In this document: in pieces, positions 1 through 6,339 of the stretch
How the letters are laid out: each line of letters opens with the position of its first letter
How positions within the stretch are numbered: the first letter of the stretch is position 1
Assembly: GCA_028684915.1 (NCBI GenBank)
Contig: JAQUEZ010000272.1
Coordinates: forward strand, 1-7,895
Source of the DNA: Desulfobulbus sp.
GTDB taxonomy: Bacteria > Desulfobacterota > Desulfobulbia > Desulfobulbales > Desulfobulbaceae
Reading direction: 5' to 3'
Length of the DNA: 7,895 nt
Translations under genes and position numbers: made by a program
The notes under the pieces: generated by a model
The model's input: only the letters and a program-made list of their open reading frames with translations
What the model was told of the DNA's origin: nothing
Database searches by the model: none

Positions 1-532
1 CTTTAATATCGGCTTCAACAATATGGTTGACCGGCTGGTACTCTACCGTCGTGCTCAACGCTCTGAGAGCATCATGACAACTTCGGGCAGGCCGGAATCC
101 GTATGAGTCTTCTATAAAATCTTGCTCATATACCGATTCCAATATGCGGACAAAACCTGCTTGGACAAGCTTATCTTCAAAACACGGTATTCCCAAGGGG
201 CGTTCCTTGGCACTGCCAGGTTTTGGGATATACTTCCGCCTGACAGCTTGTGGAATATACGCCATCTGGTGCAACCGTTTTACCAAACCGGCTAGATTGG
301 TTTCCAGATTTGCAGCGTACATATCCTTGGTCATTTCGTCGATGCCGGCAGCTGCATCCTTCCGCAACCGCTGAAAGCATCCCCGCAACAGCTCCTTATT
401 CATCAGATGATACAAACTGGTGAACTTAAAACCAGGCTCCTTGCGGGCCTTCTCTGCTATGCGACGCAATTTCGTTCCCACTGGTTCTCCGCTTCTGTGA
501 ACGGCCAATGTCTCCTCACACCGCGCTACCAT
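1..532 (-). CDS. ltrA: Group II intron reverse transcriptase/maturase, N-terminal 177 residues (partial)
   Basis: The intron-encoded protein binds and helps fold its intron RNA for splicing and copies it into DNA during retrohoming. The reading frame is open from the ATG at 532 to the window edge. An AGGAGG Shine-Dalgarno sequence (539-544, minus) lies six bases upstream, which fixes the start. Visible motifs are the RT-0 region (around residues 37-70, with KDAAAGIDEMT), the RT1-RT2 stretch RRKYIPKPG (98-106) and RPLGIPCFEDKLVQ (111-124), SYGFRPARSCHDAL (143-156), and the start of RT3, VEADIK (172-177). RT3 holds the first catalytic aspartate (D175). The YADD box, the maturase X domain and any endonuclease domain would lie outside. 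Nothing in the visible part is broken. Family assignment is firm; the RT subclass is not assigned. Confidence 0.93.
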   Translation of the reverse strand, partial: MVARCEETLAVHRSGEPVGTKLRRIAEKARKEPGFKFTSLYHLMNKELLRGCFQRLRKDAAAGIDEMTKDMYAANLETNLAGLVKRLHQMAYIPQAVRRKYIPKPGSAKERPLGIPCFEDKLVQAGFVRILESVYEQDFIEDSYGFRPARSCHDALRALSTTVEYQPVNHIVEADIK

Positions 533-980
533 GTGTAGCCTCCTTTCCTCCAGCAGCATTACCCGCCTTCTTCGGTACTACGAGGCTATCCGACTCCCTG
601 TGTCTCATTTGCCTTCCTTCTTTTTCAGTTGTTCGGCATACTCTCGATACTCTGAAAGAAACACAGGGCCTCCCGGGTTACCGTGTACTCTCAATGTCAG
701 GCATGCCATGGTCTCCGACCCCAAGGAAGCAGCCATCATCTTGCCTTTAGCGGTGATACCTGTGTTGACTTCCATTTATTGAAGAATGTCGTCCTTCCCA
801 TTACGAGAGTTACGGGGCTCAATCCCTTCAACCTTTCGGCTTACGGCCTGTCTGCTTGCTATCCTACGCTTAAAACTTTATGTTACCATAAAGCCTCCAA
901 GGACTCGCTACCCAGTGGCTGGCCTACCTTCTGGGGCGGGGTTCACACCCGCTGGAATACACGACCTTGCCCGGCCGCAC
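533..980 (-). ncRNA. Group II intron ribozyme, domains I-III region
   Basis: This is the noncoding stretch between the intron 5' end and the maturase start. It has no convincing reading frame in either direction, although several short frames cross it. It reads as GC-rich paired segments with single-stranded loops, as expected of domain I to domain III RNA. The 5' boundary was placed at 980 from the GTGCG start and from the adjoining inverted repeat. Individual domains and the exon-binding sites were not assigned, because several segments could pair weakly with the upstream exon. Confidence 0.75.
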
Positions 981-1021
981 TCAAAATATTTTCTTAACTA
1001 ACTTTGTTTTCCATATTTTGA
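981..1021. repeat. 9-bp inverted repeat abutting the intron 5' splice site
   Basis: TCAAAATAT at 981-989 is the exact reverse complement of ATATTTTGA at 1013-1021, with 23 bases between. On the minus strand this would form an AT-rich hairpin downstream of the toxin remnant, ending exactly where the intron begins. It could be the insertion target; group IIC introns are known to insert just after stem-loops or terminators. It could also be a chance AT-rich palindrome. There is no GC-rich stem, so it is a poor classical terminator. Confidence 0.6.
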
Positions 1022-1057
1022 GGGACCGTTATTTTGTCCTATGAATTTTTCGACCAA

Positions 1058-1322
1058 CTACCGGTTTTCACGGGTGTGCCATGATCGCAATATATAGATG
1101 CATTCACCCTGGAGTTCATAGCGCATTTCATATTGCCCCACGATGATTCGTCGCACCTCTCGCAGCGAGAATTCGAACAATTGTTCTCCCAGACGTGGAT
1201 TAACCAACAAACGTGTTGGCGCCTTGGCCAAGGATTGCACGGTGCGGGCCGCTGCCTTTTTATTCAGGGCACAGAGAGCGCCTGGCTGAGTAGTAGTGTT
1301 GGCCCGAAAACTCAATCCTCAT
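1058..1322 (-). pseudogene. ParE/RelE-type toxin remnant with a damaged N-terminus
   Basis: The frame from 1315 to 1058 (a TTG start if read as intact, 85 codons) encodes a clear C-terminal match to the ParE/RelE toxin family as I recognise it. It has KKAAARTVQSLAKAP, then NPRLGEQL, REVRRIIVGQYEMRYEL, and the ending IYILRSWHTRENR. Relatives of this type usually begin with a short beta strand such as MRIEWS and a longer first helix. The sequence MRIEFS does occur here, from an ATG at 1322, but in another frame that stops after 20 codons. The link from MRIEFS to the body needs a one-base shift and is also a few residues short. I therefore read it as a decayed gene, though a TTG-started short protein cannot be excluded. 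It lies just upstream, in its own direction, of the intron insertion. Confidence 0.65.
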
Positions 1323-1416
1323 CGAGACGTCGGAATTTTCGGCGGTTCCGGCTTAGATCCCCATTCTCCCGAAAAACCATCCCCAAAACGATGTCACGCT
1401 GCTGGTGCAATGTCAT
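1312..1416 (-). CDS. Possible 34-aa ORF overlapping the toxin remnant (antitoxin tail?)
   Basis: A short minus-strand frame starts with ATG at 1416 and ends with TGA at 1314-1312. It overlaps the ATG at 1322 of the toxin remnant by 11 bases. Its product is small, arginine-rich near the end (SRNRRKFRRLDED) and not recognised. Stop/start overlap is typical of toxin-antitoxin operons, so this could be the last part of a truncated antitoxin. No Shine-Dalgarno sequence is evident and the frame has no significant length. It may equally be noncoding. Confidence 0.25.
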   Translation of the reverse strand: MTLHQQRDIVLGMVFRENGDLSRNRRKFRRLDED

Positions 1417-1437
1417 CACCCCTGAAAATAGAAGAGA

Positions 1438-1463
1438 GACCGATTGGAACGGTCGCCTTTTTT
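1438..1463 (+). terminator. Short hairpin plus T run in the operon leader
   Basis: GACCG (1438-1442) pairs with CGGTC (1450-1454) around a seven-base loop. After GCC, six T residues follow (1458-1463). This has the form of a weak intrinsic terminator. It lies 25 bases upstream of the first operon gene and reads towards it. No plus-strand gene precedes it nearby, so it may act as an attenuator in the leader of the operon rather than as the end of another transcript. The stem is only five base pairs, so its activity is uncertain. Confidence 0.45.
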
Positions 1464-1472
1464 ATCCACACC

Positions 1473-1478
1473 AGGAGG
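1473..1478 (+). promoter_or_regulatory. Shine-Dalgarno AGGAGG for the first operon gene
   Basis: A perfect AGGAGG lies ten bases before the ATG at 1489, slightly long but acceptable spacing. A nearer ATG at 1479 is out of frame. This site decides the start of the NusA-like gene. No convincing sigma-70 promoter was found between 1323 and 1472. Confidence 0.7.
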
Positions 1479-1488
1479 ATGATCACGC

Positions 1489-2229
1489 ATGCAGTCCATC
1501 ATTCTATCTCTAGCCAGCCGGCACGCCCTCTCCACAGCCGAAGTCATCCAGGAAATCGAATCCGCCTTCGCTCTTCAACTCTCCCAGTGGTACCGCCATG
1601 AGGTCATGGTCTTCCTCCGGAAGGAGATGCGCCTGGAGATTGTGGCCTATAGCAAAAAGGACGGCCTGCCTGTGCAACACATTCTCGATCTTCCCACCGT
1701 CCTCTCCCGCAATCAATTCACGACCATTCTCGATAACCACTTGGCCACGGCCGCAGTGATCAAACAGGTCCGCCTGCTCAAAGGGTTTGAACGGCGCCTG
1801 CTCTGGGGCGAGGTCGTCCGCAATAGGGCTGGCGACCATCTTCTGATTGAAATTGAGATCATCCCGGACGAACCGATCATCGCCACCTGTCCCGTCAACC
1901 GGATCGGCCTGCATGAACGCCATACCAGTCGGTTTCAGCGTGGCCAACACCGAGCCTTTCATCTGCGTCGGATCGAACCGGTACTGGTGCATGGCATCCC
2001 GCGCACCAAAGTCGTTCTTGATCGGGTCTCCAAGACCCTGACCGAGAATCTGCTCCGCCATCATCTGGGCGATACGGCTCATCGGTTTCAGTTTCGCTGC
2101 CTGAAACGATACGTCGGCCACAAGAGTATTGTCCTGACCACACGAAAGTTGCCACGAGAGGTAATCATCGCCGTTGACCGGGAACTCCAGGAACGAATCG
2201 AAGTCCGGATCGTCAAGGCCCTGCCATGA
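1489..2229 (+). CDS. NusA-like protein (N-terminal domain, S1-like and reduced KH-like region)
   Basis: This 246-aa soluble protein resembles in outline the transcription factor NusA, which binds RNA polymerase and RNA to set pausing, termination and antitermination. Residues 1-60 (ASRHALSTAEVIQEIESAFA) look like the NusA N-terminal helix region that follows ALPREKIFEALESALA in bacterial NusA. Residues 106-180 (WGEVVRNRAGDHLLIEIE, later TKVVLDRVSKTLTENLL) follow the S1 strand pattern and the NusA phrase leading into KH1. Residues 200-246 (RCLKRYVGHKSIVLTT to ELQERIEVRIVKALP) resemble KH1, but the GXXG loop is absent and there is no KH2. It is about half the usual NusA length. It is the first gene of the operon and overlaps the coupling ATPase gene by ATGA. 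The similarity comes from pattern reading only, so it may be an unrelated fold. Confidence 0.5.
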   Translation: MQSIILSLASRHALSTAEVIQEIESAFALQLSQWYRHEVMVFLRKEMRLEIVAYSKKDGLPVQHILDLPTVLSRNQFTTILDNHLATAAVIKQVRLLKGFERRLLWGEVVRNRAGDHLLIEIEIIPDEPIIATCPVNRIGLHERHTSRFQRGQHRAFHLRRIEPVLVHGIPRTKVVLDRVSKTLTENLLRHHLGDTAHRFQFRCLKRYVGHKSIVLTTRKLPREVIIAVDRELQERIEVRIVKALP

Positions 2230-3596
2230 AGTCACCTGAACCGACGGAACCAAAAATCCCCTGGACCCATATCGGACAAGGCGTGCATCTCGATCATCCC
2301 CAAACGGTCATGGAACTGGGCGTTCCCGACAGCCACCGCAAGGGCCACTTCTGGTGCTTCGGCACCACCCGGGTTGGCAAGACCCGGATCATGGAGCACA
2401 TCATCGAGCAGGATATCTGCAAGGGGTATTCGGTGGTGGCCATCGATCCCAAGGGAGATATCGAGCTGTTTTCCAAAATTACCCAACTGGCCCATGAAAC
2501 CGACCGGCTCGATGACTTGATGTTGATCACCCCGATCTTTCCCCAGTACAGCGCCATCCTTGATCCCTTGTCGTCCTACTACATGCCCGAGGAACTGGTG
2601 GCCCATATCACCGCTGGGGTGGCCATCGGCCGGGAACCGTATTTCTTCGGCGTGGCCTACGAGGTCAGCCTGGTGGTGGTCCAGGCCCTGATCATGCTGG
2701 CTGAGCAGGCCGGAACAAAGCCTTCGTTCAACCTCAATGACATCAAGAACCACATCAGCCACCAGGACCTGGAACAACTCAAGGAGAAGATCGACTACAT
2801 CGACAGCCCGGAGGCCAAGCAGCTCTCCCTGGACATCCAGAAAATTTTGTCTACGCCGGCGGACTACTATTCCAAGGTGGCCAGCTCGCTGCGGGTGGCA
2901 CTCACCGAGCTGACCTCGGGCAATGTCGGCAAGATCATCGGCAAGGCTGACGAAAACCGCTTCATCCAACGGCTGGAGGAAGGCAAGGGCATCATCCTGG
3001 TGGTGCAGTTGGGCTCGTTGTTGACCAAGCGGGCGGCCTATACCGCCGGCAAGGTGATCATTTCCATGATCCAGGCCTTTGTCGGCCGGGTCTATTCCTC
3101 GGGCAGGAATGTGACGCCGTCCTTGGTGCTCCATATCGACGAGGCTCAGTCGGTGCTCTATCAGGGGATCGAGGACCTCTTTGCCAAAGCTGGCGGGGCC
3201 GGGGTGTTCATCCACGGCTACTGCCAATCGATCAGCCAGTTGTATGCCGAGGTTGGCGAGGATCGCGCCAACACCATCCTCGACAACTGCAACACCAAGC
3301 TGTTCATGCGGGTGCCGGATCCCAGCACCGCCAATTACGTCTCCGAGCATCTGGGAGAAGAGAAACGATTTTCCCCGATTATCTCCCTGGGGGGCAACGT
3401 CGCCATTCGCGAGACTGAGGAGGTGCGGATCAAGCCGAGCGAGATCCTCAAGATGAAGCCGCGCGAACTCTTTCTCATCACCTACTCCGGGACCTACAAG
3501 GGAGTGACCGCCGACGTCGAGAAAGGGAGGCTCAAGGTGGTCTTTCCAGACCTGGCCGGAGAGACGATCATCAAAAAGCAAGCGAAGAGCGGTTGA
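2226..3596 (+). CDS. traD: TraD/TraG-type conjugative coupling ATPase (type IV coupling protein), lacking membrane helices
   Basis: Coupling proteins of the TraD/VirD4 class bring the processed DNA to the type IV secretion channel and pump it using ATP. This 456-aa product has Walker A GTTRVGKT (residues 46-53), the following IDPKGD (73-78) typical of the family, Walker B VLHIDEAQ (301-308), and the downstream KAGGAGVFIHGYCQS (321-335). The last motif and the later NTKLFMRVPDPSTANYVSEHL match the SXT/R27-type TraD pattern. Members usually carry one or two N-terminal membrane helices and exceed about 600 residues. Here Walker A begins by residue 46 and no membrane segment is visible, so membrane contact is probably made through the neighbours. 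It overlaps the gene before by ATGA and the gene after by TGATG, implying coupled translation. A VirB4 or HerA identity is less likely because of the downstream motifs. Confidence 0.85.
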   Translation: MKSPEPTEPKIPWTHIGQGVHLDHPQTVMELGVPDSHRKGHFWCFGTTRVGKTRIMEHIIEQDICKGYSVVAIDPKGDIELFSKITQLAHETDRLDDLMLITPIFPQYSAILDPLSSYYMPEELVAHITAGVAIGREPYFFGVAYEVSLVVVQALIMLAEQAGTKPSFNLNDIKNHISHQDLEQLKEKIDYIDSPEAKQLSLDIQKILSTPADYYSKVASSLRVALTELTSGNVGKIIGKADENRFIQRLEEGKGIILVVQLGSLLTKRAAYTAGKVIISMIQAFVGRVYSSGRNVTPSLVLHIDEAQSVLYQGIEDLFAKAGGAGVFIHGYCQSISQLYAEVGEDRANTILDNCNTKLFMRVPDPSTANYVSEHLGEEKRFSPIISLGGNVAIRETEEVRIKPSEILKMKPRELFLITYSGTYKGVTADVEKGRLKVVFPDLAGETIIKKQAKSG

Positions 3597-5014
3597 TGCT
3601 GGGCACCGGCCCAACGATCATCCTCGGGGTGGCTTTAGTGTTGGTGGGCCTTGCCGGCATACTGGTGCTGCGGAGTGAGGAGCAGGAGCCCTCACTCCTG
3701 GAACAGATGACGCTGAGTGCGCTCTCGCAGCGGTGGGTCAGGCCCAAGTCATCCACCCGGATCGAGGGGATAAAGCATATCTCGGAGCTGGCCCACCTCT
3801 GGCGGAACGAGCAGGTAATCGCTGAAGGGATCGAAAAGTTTGAGCTGGTGCATCCACGCTCCAACTCCTTTGCCAGCCAGTTGCGGACCTGGCCTTTTTT
3901 CAACCAGGCACCCGGGCAGCGTGCGGTCTGTTTAGAAATTCTTCGCCTGCTCGACCGTGAAGGGCAGTGTCCTTCGGTGGTCGATGTCCAGGGCGACGTC
4001 GAAGCCGCCTGGGAACAGAACACTTATCAGATTCTCGCCAAGACCACCCTGCTTGATCATTCCCTCAACGTAGCCGAGCAGGTGGTCAAGTTGCTCTCCG
4101 ACCATCAGGCCTGGCATGTGATTCCGGACACCATGGCGGCGGCCCTGGGGCATGATCTGGGTAAGCTCAAATCAGCGCGGGGTTCCCTCTATGCCCTGGG
4201 TGAACACCCCCTGGCCGCCGGCGCCATCATCTCCGCCATCCCTGGATTCAAGGAGCTTTCCCGCAAGGAGGACATTCTCCGGGCCATCAAGATGCACCAC
4301 AAAATGCCCGAGGGACTGCTGGGCAAGACCCTCAAGAAAGCCGATCAGCTGGCCCGGCAGCAGGAGTTGGAGCGGTGGGCGGGAGTGGAGGTGCCCGAGG
4401 AAATCACGGAGTCGCACGAAGAGGAGGCGAAAGAGAAGCCATCGCAACCGTCATCCAGGACAGCGGTACAGCGGGTGCAGGCGGACATCTACGGGGAAAC
4501 CATCGATCCTGTGCTAAGCCGGGCGGAGATCGCGCCTCCCCAGCGGATGGACATCTCCAGATGGTTCGATGCCGCCGGCTACCTGGCCCTACTCAAGCCC
4601 TACATTAACCGGGTTGAGGGCCGGCGGTTTTTGGCCTTCTCAATGGCCGATGGCCAGGTCTATTTCCAGGTCAAGGTGCTGGAAGAGGTGGCCCGCAAGC
4701 AAGCCCAAGAGGTCGGTTGCATGGAGATCGCCACCATGGCCCAGGATGATCCCACCATGCGGCAGGTGCTGTTCAGTGTTGTTCAGCATCTGCGTAAAGA
4801 GCATGAGGTCATTGCGACCCATTTGATCAAGGCCACCTATTTCGGCGGCTACTTCCTGGTGACCAGGAAGCACAGCAAGGAGATGCGGGGATACTACACC
4901 CCCTTCCATGCCGAGGCCTTCGGTTCCATCGCCGAGATGGAACAGGCCAAGCCGGATCTGCTCCGCGACATCCTCAGTGTCAGTCCCTATACCGGCAGTG
5001 ACCAGGTGAACTGA
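3596..5014 (+). CDS. Membrane-anchored HD-domain protein, possible MOBH relaxase (TraI)-like
   Basis: This 472-aa protein has one N-terminal hydrophobic segment (residues 7-26) followed by a cytoplasmic body. The middle is an HD metal-dependent phosphohydrolase domain with a complete ligand set: H155 (LLDHSLNVA), H186-D187 (LGHDLGK), H204 (EHPLAAG), H234/H235 (MHHK) and D250 (KADQLAR). Residues 270-315 are acidic and low in complexity, a likely linker. Residues 320-460 form a separate C-terminal region of winged-helix-like appearance that I cannot name. MOBH relaxases of R27 and SXT type are built on an HD fold and lie beside a coupling-protein gene, so a relaxase or relaxase-derived role is a reasonable inference. 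Those proteins are larger and I cannot confirm their signature. A TTG one codon earlier (3593) is possible, but the ATG overlapping the previous stop (TGATG) was chosen. Confidence 0.75.
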   Translation: MLGTGPTIILGVALVLVGLAGILVLRSEEQEPSLLEQMTLSALSQRWVRPKSSTRIEGIKHISELAHLWRNEQVIAEGIEKFELVHPRSNSFASQLRTWPFFNQAPGQRAVCLEILRLLDREGQCPSVVDVQGDVEAAWEQNTYQILAKTTLLDHSLNVAEQVVKLLSDHQAWHVIPDTMAAALGHDLGKLKSARGSLYALGEHPLAAGAIISAIPGFKELSRKEDILRAIKMHHKMPEGLLGKTLKKADQLARQQELERWAGVEVPEEITESHEEEAKEKPSQPSSRTAVQRVQADIYGETIDPVLSRAEIAPPQRMDISRWFDAAGYLALLKPYINRVEGRRFLAFSMADGQVYFQVKVLEEVARKQAQEVGCMEIATMAQDDPTMRQVLFSVVQHLRKEHEVIATHLIKATYFGGYFLVTRKHSKEMRGYYTPFHAEAFGSIAEMEQAKPDLLRDILSVSPYTGSDQVN

Positions 5015-5730
5015 TGGCCAAGGAACGGGAAGCCAAAGGGGCAAACGACACCAATGCCCAGATCATCACCACCGATGCTGGCCGGATCTACAAGCCGGTC
5101 AACCTGCTCAGTGCCATCTCCGAAATCCAGCAGTTCTATGTGATCGAGAGCAAGGGCCAGAACATTCCAGCCGAGTTCCTCACCCTGGAGCGGACCATCG
5201 ATTTCTTCAAGATCGGCCTAAAGAGCGGTTTCAACGAGGGGATCGCCCTGGTACTGCTTTTTCCGGTGTTCCACTTCTATCTGTTTCCCTTTGTCTTTCT
5301 CCATCTCGACTGGTTCAGTCATCTGCTCTTTGGCTGCATCCCCTATCTGCCCCTGATCATCAACACTCTCATGTGCAGCTACATCAGTCGCTACTTTGTC
5401 GGCAACATCACCCGCAAGGCAGTCAACTCCCTGCTTTCCGGCCGAGCCCTCTCCCTGCTGCTCAAGGCCTTTGTGGTCTATGTCATCTACCTGGTCCTGT
5501 TCCGCTTGAGCACCCCGGAGAACGTCGGTCGGTTGGCGAGCCAGTTTGGCGTAAAGGCCCACGAAATCTACCATGGCTTCTTTGCCATCAAGCCGCACCT
5601 GGTGCCTCTGGCCACCAAGAGCAGCCTGCTCATGGTGCTGGCGGCCGTGTTTCCCTATGGATCGGTCTATCTGCTTGATTGCTGGCATCGCCACCGGATC
5701 AAGCGCAACATACAACGCATTTCTGCCTAA
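5014..5730 (+). CDS. Four-helix inner-membrane protein of the transfer operon
   Basis: The 238-aa product has a hydrophilic N-terminus of about 70 residues and four probable membrane helices at about 75-95, 102-122, 146-165 and 203-222, ending in a basic tail (HRHRIKRNIQRI). Both termini are probably cytoplasmic. The start is fixed by TGATG overlap with the preceding stop and by AGGTGA four bases upstream. I recognise no family with certainty. SXT/R27-type transfer regions carry a small membrane protein next to the coupling protein. By position this product could recruit the helix-less coupling ATPase and the HD protein to the membrane. That role is inference. Confidence 0.8.
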   Translation: MAKEREAKGANDTNAQIITTDAGRIYKPVNLLSAISEIQQFYVIESKGQNIPAEFLTLERTIDFFKIGLKSGFNEGIALVLLFPVFHFYLFPFVFLHLDWFSHLLFGCIPYLPLIINTLMCSYISRYFVGNITRKAVNSLLSGRALSLLLKAFVVYVIYLVLFRLSTPENVGRLASQFGVKAHEIYHGFFAIKPHLVPLATKSSLLMVLAAVFPYGSVYLLDCWHRHRIKRNIQRISA

Positions 5731-5736
5731 CCAGCA

Positions 5737-5760
5737 TGGCTGGACCACATTGGCCAGCCA
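5737..5760 (+). other. Hairpin just after the transfer operon
   Basis: TGGCTGG (5737-5743) pairs with CCAGCCA (5754-5760). Two further C-G pairs are possible if one A is bulged. It begins six bases after the stop of the membrane protein. There is no T run, so it is not a standard intrinsic terminator. It could stabilise the 3' end of the operon mRNA or slow read-through into the next gene. The rest of the 5731-5840 gap shows no clear promoter; the only element of note is the GGAGG before 5841. Confidence 0.35.
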
Positions 5761-5840
5761 CAACGAACAGTGAAAGGTCTGCGCTCCGGCATGGCATCGC
5801 AACCGGAACCAATTTCATATTAACCATTGGAGGTTCAACC

Positions 5841-6242
5841 ATGGAACACGAAGAGAAAAAACAGCGCCCCTCTTGGCAGGAGATCGAGGAGAAGAAAATC
5901 AATCTGGTGAAGGAAAAAGGCTCCCGGGTCATGCTGGTCAACTCGCCGATAGGTTCAACTATGTTTTCTATCCTGCGGCAATTTGACATGGCCTACGCCA
6001 ACTTCAAGGGCCGGTTGGGGGAGATGGGCGGCATCTCCTACGAAGAAGGCGCAGCCTTGATGGAAGAAGGTCGAGAGATTGTAATGGCCTTTTCTGATTT
6101 CACTGCAAAGCTCAGCCGGAAGATCAATTTTCGCTACTATGCTCCCAATGAAATCAAAGACTATCTGGAGTTGCTCAAATCCCAGGAGAAGAACGAAGAG
6201 GCTTCGCGTGGCGCAGAGGGTGCGGTTTCAGCCAATGAATGA
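5841..6242 (+). CDS. Hypothetical 133-aa charged protein
   Basis: I do not recognise this protein. It starts at an ATG preceded by GGAGG with seven bases spacing, which is better than the longer in-frame extension upstream. The N-terminus (residues 1-28) is highly charged and probably helical (EHEEKK, EEIEEKKINLVKEKG pattern). The middle (residues 29-100) is mixed, with GSTMFSILRQFDMAYANF and a second helical part, SYEEGAALMEEGREIVMAF. The C-terminal tail is rich in E, A and S. There is no signal peptide or membrane segment. It is in the same direction as the transfer operon, 110 bases beyond it, and may belong to the same transcript. Confidence 0.75.
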   Translation: MEHEEKKQRPSWQEIEEKKINLVKEKGSRVMLVNSPIGSTMFSILRQFDMAYANFKGRLGEMGGISYEEGAALMEEGREIVMAFSDFTAKLSRKINFRYYAPNEIKDYLELLKSQEKNEEASRGAEGAVSANE

Positions 6243-6275
6243 CCCACCAAGGCAATTGCACCTTGCCTTGGTGGG
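6243..6275 (+). terminator. Perfect 13-bp hairpin directly after the hypothetical gene
   Basis: CCCACCAAGGCAA (6243-6255) and TTGCCTTGGTGGG (6263-6275) are exact reverse complements around a seven-base loop. The left arm starts at the first base after the TGA stop. The stem is strong, but no T run follows (CGAGGTCTGC comes next). It may act as a terminator of unusual form, as a block to 3' exonuclease decay, or as a processing site between this gene and the HU gene. Confidence 0.55.
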
Positions 6276-6339
6276 CGAGGTCTGCTATTTCGCATTACAT
6301 AACAAGATTTTGCGGGATTCCTCTTCCAATGGAACGACT

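Larger units (their letters stand above)
1..980 (-). mobile_element. Group II intron, 5' part (3' end outside the window)
   Basis: A retroelement on the minus strand, inferred from an intron-type reverse transcriptase gene preceded by about 450 bases of noncoding structured sequence. Read on the minus strand the intron starts at 980 with GTGCGGCC, which fits the conserved GUGYG 5' end of group II introns. About 26 bases further in is a hairpin with arms GCGGG and CCCGC around a TGTGAAC-type loop (near 934-952), commonly seen in domain I of bacterial group II introns. The ORF then starts at 532, as expected for a domain IV location. Domains V and VI and the 3' splice site lie beyond the left edge, so completeness cannot be judged. 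The intron is antisense to the transfer operon and sits downstream of a toxin remnant. Confidence 0.88.

Noticed and set aside
533..980. Assignment of exon-binding sites in the intron
   Set aside because: Several segments (for example TCAGAG and TTGAAG on the minus strand) can pair with the upstream exon if G-U pairs are allowed, so none can be chosen from the sequence alone.
144..1001. Several short plus-strand frames and one minus-strand frame (177-380) inside the intron
   Set aside because: They cross the maturase coding region in wrong frames or the structured RNA part of the intron, and none has a recognisable product.
1133..1601. Two plus-strand frames of about 100-126 codons upstream of the operon
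   Set aside because: They run through the toxin remnant and the leader hairpin, and show no family features or ribosome binding site.
1510..2253. 247-codon minus-strand frame opposite the NusA-like gene
   Set aside because: The plus-strand frame has a strong Shine-Dalgarno sequence and overlaps the next gene as operon genes do. I see no family motif in the minus frame. Both remain formally possible, but the plus frame is preferred.
2232..3614. 460-codon open frame on the minus strand opposite the coupling ATPase gene
   Set aside because: It is an antisense shadow caused by the codon bias of the ATPase gene. It has no recognisable motifs, while the plus strand has clear Walker motifs.
5679..5840. 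N-terminal extension of the 133-aa protein upstream of 5841
   Set aside because: The ATG at 5841 has a well-placed GGAGG, while the extension overlaps the end of the membrane protein gene in another frame.
6139..6339. N-terminal extension of HU to an ATG at 6139
   Set aside because: It would overlap the preceding gene out of frame and cross the perfect hairpin. HU proteins are about 90 residues, as given by the ATG at 6340.
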